A stretch of 8,862 bases of DNA, from contig JBFIFO010000153.1 of NCBI GenBank assembly GCA_041602815.1, positions 1-8,862 on the forward strand, read 5' to 3'. This stretch comes from GCA-020356105 sp041602815. GTDB taxonomy: Bacteria > Pseudomonadota > Alphaproteobacteria > UBA8366 > JADFVY01. Every line of letters begins with the position of its first letter. Position 1 is the first letter of the stretch. Shown piece after piece: positions 6,454 through 8,862 of this stretch. A program made the translations under genes and the position numbers. Below the pieces are notes generated by a model. The model worked only from the letters and a program-made list of their open reading frames with translations, searched no databases and was not told where the DNA came from.

Positions 6454-6981
6454 CTACCGCACCTTGCAGGCGTTGTTGATGGCGTTGTGCGCGGCGCTGA
6501 AGCCGGACAGGGAGAAGGTGTCCGTCGTCCGCGTGCCGCGGCTCGAGATGCCCTGCACGATCATCTCCGCCCCGGCGCGCATGGCCCGCACCAGCGCCCG
6601 GTCGGACTTGGAATCCCGCGTCCACGCCGTGCTGCGGTCGGAGAACAGCTCGTGCGTCGTGCCCGAGATCACCACGTTGACCGGCGCGCCCTTCTTGAAG
6701 GTGTAGCCGATATTGATGCTGACCTCGTCGACCCGGTTGTGCGCCGGGCGGTGGGTTACGAACGCGTAGACCTCGCCGCGCTGCGTGTAGTCGCCCTCAG
6801 AGGACTGGGGCACCGAGAACATGGTGCAGACCAGCTTGCCGCCTTCGTTGTAGCTGCGCGCCTGCCAGTCCTTGAACGTGCCCAGATCCTCCAGCCCCTC
6901 CTGGGCCAGGGCCGGCCGGCCGAGCATGGCGAACGCCGCAAGGGCGCAGGCGAGGGTTCGTATTCCGCGTATCCGTGTCAT
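6454..6981 (-). CDS. Invasion-associated locus B (IalB) family exported protein
   Basis: A 175-aa secreted or periplasmic protein. A typical signal peptide is present: basic MTRIRGIR, a hydrophobic core to residue 20 and the cleavage site ALA-QE after residue 26. The mature part shows the family pattern: FKDWQA (36-41), a following Cys52 (LVCTMFSVPQ), RGEVYAFVTHRP, NIGYTF, a FSD...AW segment, amphipathic DRALVRAMRAGAEMIVQG, then SRGTRTTDTFSLSGFSAA and a terminal Cys172 that could pair with Cys52. IalB homologues in Bartonella are linked to erythrocyte invasion, but the family is widespread in free-living alphaproteobacteria, so a virulence role should not be assumed. It lies 44 nt downstream of the TrmH-family gene on the same strand. 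Its ribosome site is weak (GGGATG 4 nt before ATG). Confidence 0.9.
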   Translation of the reverse strand: MTRIRGIRTLACALAAFAMLGRPALAQEGLEDLGTFKDWQARSYNEGGKLVCTMFSVPQSSEGDYTQRGEVYAFVTHRPAHNRVDEVSINIGYTFKKGAPVNVVISGTTHELFSDRSTAWTRDSKSDRALVRAMRAGAEMIVQGISSRGTRTTDTFSLSGFSAAHNAINNACKVR

Positions 6982-7025
6982 GACATCCCGTTATATCCAG
7001 AAACATGGCGTGATAATGGCATAGA

Positions 7026-7574
7026 TCAGGTCCTGTCGCGCCCGCGCCGCAGGACCGGCCGGCCGTGCGCATGGTCCGGCAGCGATTCGGTCGGCCCGCC
7101 GGCGCGCACCGGCCGCGGCGCGAACCGGCGCCGGGTGATCATCCGGTCGTACATCAGGATGGCGCCGGCGACGCCGATATTGACACAGAACCGTGTCGGA
7201 ATCCTTACCGTGAACGCGCAGCGCTCCAGCAAGGCCGGCGACAGCGAGCCGCGCTCCGGCCCCAGCACGTAGGCGGCGCGCTCCGGATGCGTGAAGCTCG
7301 GCAGGTCCGCGGCCTCGTCGAGGAGCTCGACGCCGACCAGCCGGCAGTTCCGCGGCAGCGCCATCTCCTCGACCGAGGCGTATTCGTAGAACGGAAGGTG
7401 CTTTGCGGTCTGCGAGGTGTCGGCGCGGTTGACGGCGCGCACATCGACCGCCGGCGCGATCGCGAACACGAAATCGGCGCCGAACGCATGGGCGGAGCGG
7501 AACAGGTTCCCGGCGTTCATCGGCTTGGAAATCCCCTCGACACCGATCCCGAAATATCCTCGTCCCTGGGCCAT
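7026..7574 (-). CDS. TrmH/SpoU-family (SPOUT) RNA methyltransferase
   Basis: A 182-aa SAM-dependent RNA ribose-methyltransferase with the SPOUT trefoil-knot fold. The three SpoU motifs are present: NAGNLFRSAHAFGA (20-33) with Asn20 and Arg26; YVLGPERGSLS (102-112); and IPTRFCVNIGVAGAILMYDR (125-144) with the conserved Asn132. The target is probably a tRNA or rRNA nucleotide but cannot be read from the sequence. At 182 aa it has only the catalytic domain, with a short basic, proline-containing tail. The ATG at 7574 (MAQGRGYFGIGVEG) is chosen because conservation begins there; an upstream ATG at 7640 in frame would place 22 non-conserved residues across the divergent asparaginase promoter region. 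It probably shares a transcript with the IalB-family gene behind it. Confidence 0.93.
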   Translation of the reverse strand: MAQGRGYFGIGVEGISKPMNAGNLFRSAHAFGADFVFAIAPAVDVRAVNRADTSQTAKHLPFYEYASVEEMALPRNCRLVGVELLDEAADLPSFTHPERAAYVLGPERGSLSPALLERCAFTVRIPTRFCVNIGVAGAILMYDRMITRRRFAPRPVRAGGPTESLPDHAHGRPVLRRGRDRT

Positions 7575-7645
7575 GGCGCGGAACCTTGCACGCCCGGCCC
7601 GGAACAGGCAAGCTGTTTCAAACGGTTGCGGGGAGAGCACGGGCC

Positions 7646-8701
7646 ATGCCCAACGAAGTCAAGCCGGCCGCGCGGACCGACATCGCGCCGGGCGGCGCCA
7701 ATCCGGTCCTCGTCGAGGTGACGCGCGGCGCGGCCGTCGAGTCGCGGCACCGCGGCAGCGCCGTCATCGTCGATGCGCGGGGCACCGTGGTGGCGCGCTG
7801 GGGCGATGCGACGCGGCCGGTCTATCCGCGCTCCGCCGTCAAGCCGCTGCAGGCGATCCCGCTGGTCGAGACCGGCGCGGCCGGGTCGTTCGGGCTGGGC
7901 GATGATCAGATCGCGCTGGCCTGCGCCTCGCACAACGGCGAGAAGCGGCACACCGAGACCGCGAAGCGGTGGCTGCATGCCATCGGGCTCGGCGTCGACG
8001 ACCTCGAGTGCGGGGCGCAATGGCCGAACCACGAGGACACCTCCCGTGCCCTGGCCAAGGCGGGGGTCACGCCGACGGCGCTGCACAACAACTGCTCGGG
8101 CAAGCATGCCGGGTTCCTGACCACTGCCGTGCACAAGGGCGAAGCGACGAAGGGCTACGTGCGCATCGAGCACCCGGTGCAGCAGCGCATCCTCGGCACG
8201 CTGGAGGCGATGTGCGGGCTCGATCTGTCCGATGCGCCGCGCGGCGTCGACGGCTGCGCCATCCCGACCATCGCCATCCCGCTGGAGAACCTGGCTTACG
8301 GCATGGCGCGGTTCGGCGCGCCGGACGATCTGCCGCCGGCGCGCGCCGATGCCTGCCGCCGCATCGCCGGCGCCATGGCGGCGCAGCCGTTCATGGTCGC
8401 CGGCAGCGGCCGCTACTGCACCGACGTGATGCGGGTCACGGGCGGCGCCGCCCTGGTCAAGACCGGGGCCGAGGGCGTGTTCTGCGCGGCGTTCCCGGAA
8501 CACGGCCTGGGCGCGGCGCTGAAATGCGACGACGGCGCCAAGCGCGCCGCCGAGGTGATGATGTCGGCGGTGCTGCGGCATGTCGGCGTGCTGAGCGGGG
8601 AAATGGAAACCGAGCTGGCCGACTGGATCACCGCCCCGGTCACCAACCGCAACGGCGAGACGGTCGGCGAGATCCGGGCCACGGCGGAATTCGCGGGCTA
8701 G
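7646..8701 (+). CDS. L-asparaginase, class 3 (Rhizobium etli ReAV-like)
   Basis: Hydrolyses L-asparagine to aspartate and ammonia, probably in the cytosol since there is no signal peptide. The 351-aa protein covers the whole family (ReAV is about 367 aa). The two Ser-Lys tandem residues are seen at Ser63-x-x-Lys66 (PRSAVKPLQA) and in NNCSGKHAGF (148-157). By a constant offset of 15 to ReAV, Cys150, Lys153 and Cys204 (DGCAIPT) match the metal site Cys135/Lys138/Cys189, and His154 matches His139. Other conserved stretches are ASHNGEKRHTE (94-104), GAQWP and GSGRYCTD (253-260). These residues are unlike the bacterial EcAI/EcAII threonine enzymes. ATG at 7646 follows GGGGAG by 10 nt. It diverges from the TrmH-family gene over 71 nt and is followed by a long palindrome. 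Nothing suggests inactivation. Confidence 0.95.
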   Translation: MPNEVKPAARTDIAPGGANPVLVEVTRGAAVESRHRGSAVIVDARGTVVARWGDATRPVYPRSAVKPLQAIPLVETGAAGSFGLGDDQIALACASHNGEKRHTETAKRWLHAIGLGVDDLECGAQWPNHEDTSRALAKAGVTPTALHNNCSGKHAGFLTTAVHKGEATKGYVRIEHPVQQRILGTLEAMCGLDLSDAPRGVDGCAIPTIAIPLENLAYGMARFGAPDDLPPARADACRRIAGAMAAQPFMVAGSGRYCTDVMRVTGGAALVKTGAEGVFCAAFPEHGLGAALKCDDGAKRAAEVMMSAVLRHVGVLSGEMETELADWITAPVTNRNGETVGEIRATAEFAG

Positions 8702-8735
8702 CACGTCATCCGGCAAATCGGGCCCGGCCATTTCG

Positions 8736-8851
8736 GCGCGACCTCATACTTCGAGACGGCTGCTTTGCAGCCTCCTCAGCATGAGGACACAAACATCGGA
8801 GCCTCATGCTGAGGAGGGCTGCAAGGCCCGTCTCGAAGTATGAGGTCGCGC
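8736..8851. repeat. Long bipartite inverted repeat downstream of asparaginase
   Basis: The left arm 8736-8786 and right arm 8802-8851 are reverse complements apart from a few bases near the middle of each arm; the loop is only 15 nt. The outer 24 bp (starting GCGCGACCTCATACTTCGAG) and the inner 16 bp (CCTCCTCAGCATGAGG) match perfectly. Each arm is itself a copy of a CCTCATxxTTCGAGACGG...CCTCCTCAxxATGAGG element, with CCTCA/TGAGG ends, known as a dispersed repeat in alphaproteobacteria; here two copies face each other. It starts 35 nt after the asparaginase stop and could block or end transcription, although it has no T-tract. Confidence 0.85.
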
Positions 8852-8862
8852 TGAGGTCCGGA

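Noticed and set aside
7575..7640. Upstream ATG (7640) for the TrmH-family gene
   Set aside because: The added 22 residues are not conserved and would cover the divergent promoter region almost up to the asparaginase start.

Overview
This is a GC-rich (roughly 70%), densely coded window of ordinary bacterial chromosome. RlmN, an IalB-family secreted protein, a TrmH/SpoU methyltransferase and a Rhizobium etli-type asparaginase, together with dispersed intergenic palindromes, point to an alphaproteobacterium, probably Rhodospirillales/Rhizobiales-like. That placement is inferred from family distribution; no species can be named. No tRNA, rRNA, CRISPR array, transposase or phage gene was seen.

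Layout. (1) 1-502, minus: 5' part of argG, cut by the window edge, with a candidate promoter at 542-569. (2) 611-3661, minus: a tightly packed three-gene operon in the order D-2-hydroxyacid dehydrogenase, PEP mutase/phosphonopyruvate hydrolase-like enzyme, YbfB/YjiJ-type MFS transporter. Its genes are joined by a 4-nt gap and a 4-nt ATGA overlap, and a GC hairpin separates it from argG. (3) 3889-5579, minus: rlmN followed by two tandem paralogous two-helix membrane miniproteins. (4) 5661-5867, plus: a small acidic hypothetical protein diverging from rlmN. (5) 5868-6453: a 586-nt non-coding stretch between convergent genes that carries several families of dispersed palindromic repeat. (6) 6454-7574, minus: a TrmH-family RNA methyltransferase followed by an IalB-family exported protein. 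(7) 7646-8701, plus: a class 3 (ReAV-like) L-asparaginase diverging from the methyltransferase, followed by a long bipartite inverted repeat at 8736-8851.

Most genes are housekeeping: arginine synthesis, 23S rRNA/tRNA methylation and asparagine use. The part most likely to be a little-described system is the operon at 611-3661. It pairs a dehydrogenase that resembles (S)-sulfolactate dehydrogenase with a P-C-bond enzyme whose gating loop carries threonine, as in phosphonopyruvate hydrolase, instead of the asparagine of PEP mutase, plus a transporter. A module for uptake and use (or synthesis and export) of a three-carbon phosphonate or sulfonate such as phosphonolactate is a reasonable, testable hypothesis. 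The sequence does not prove it.
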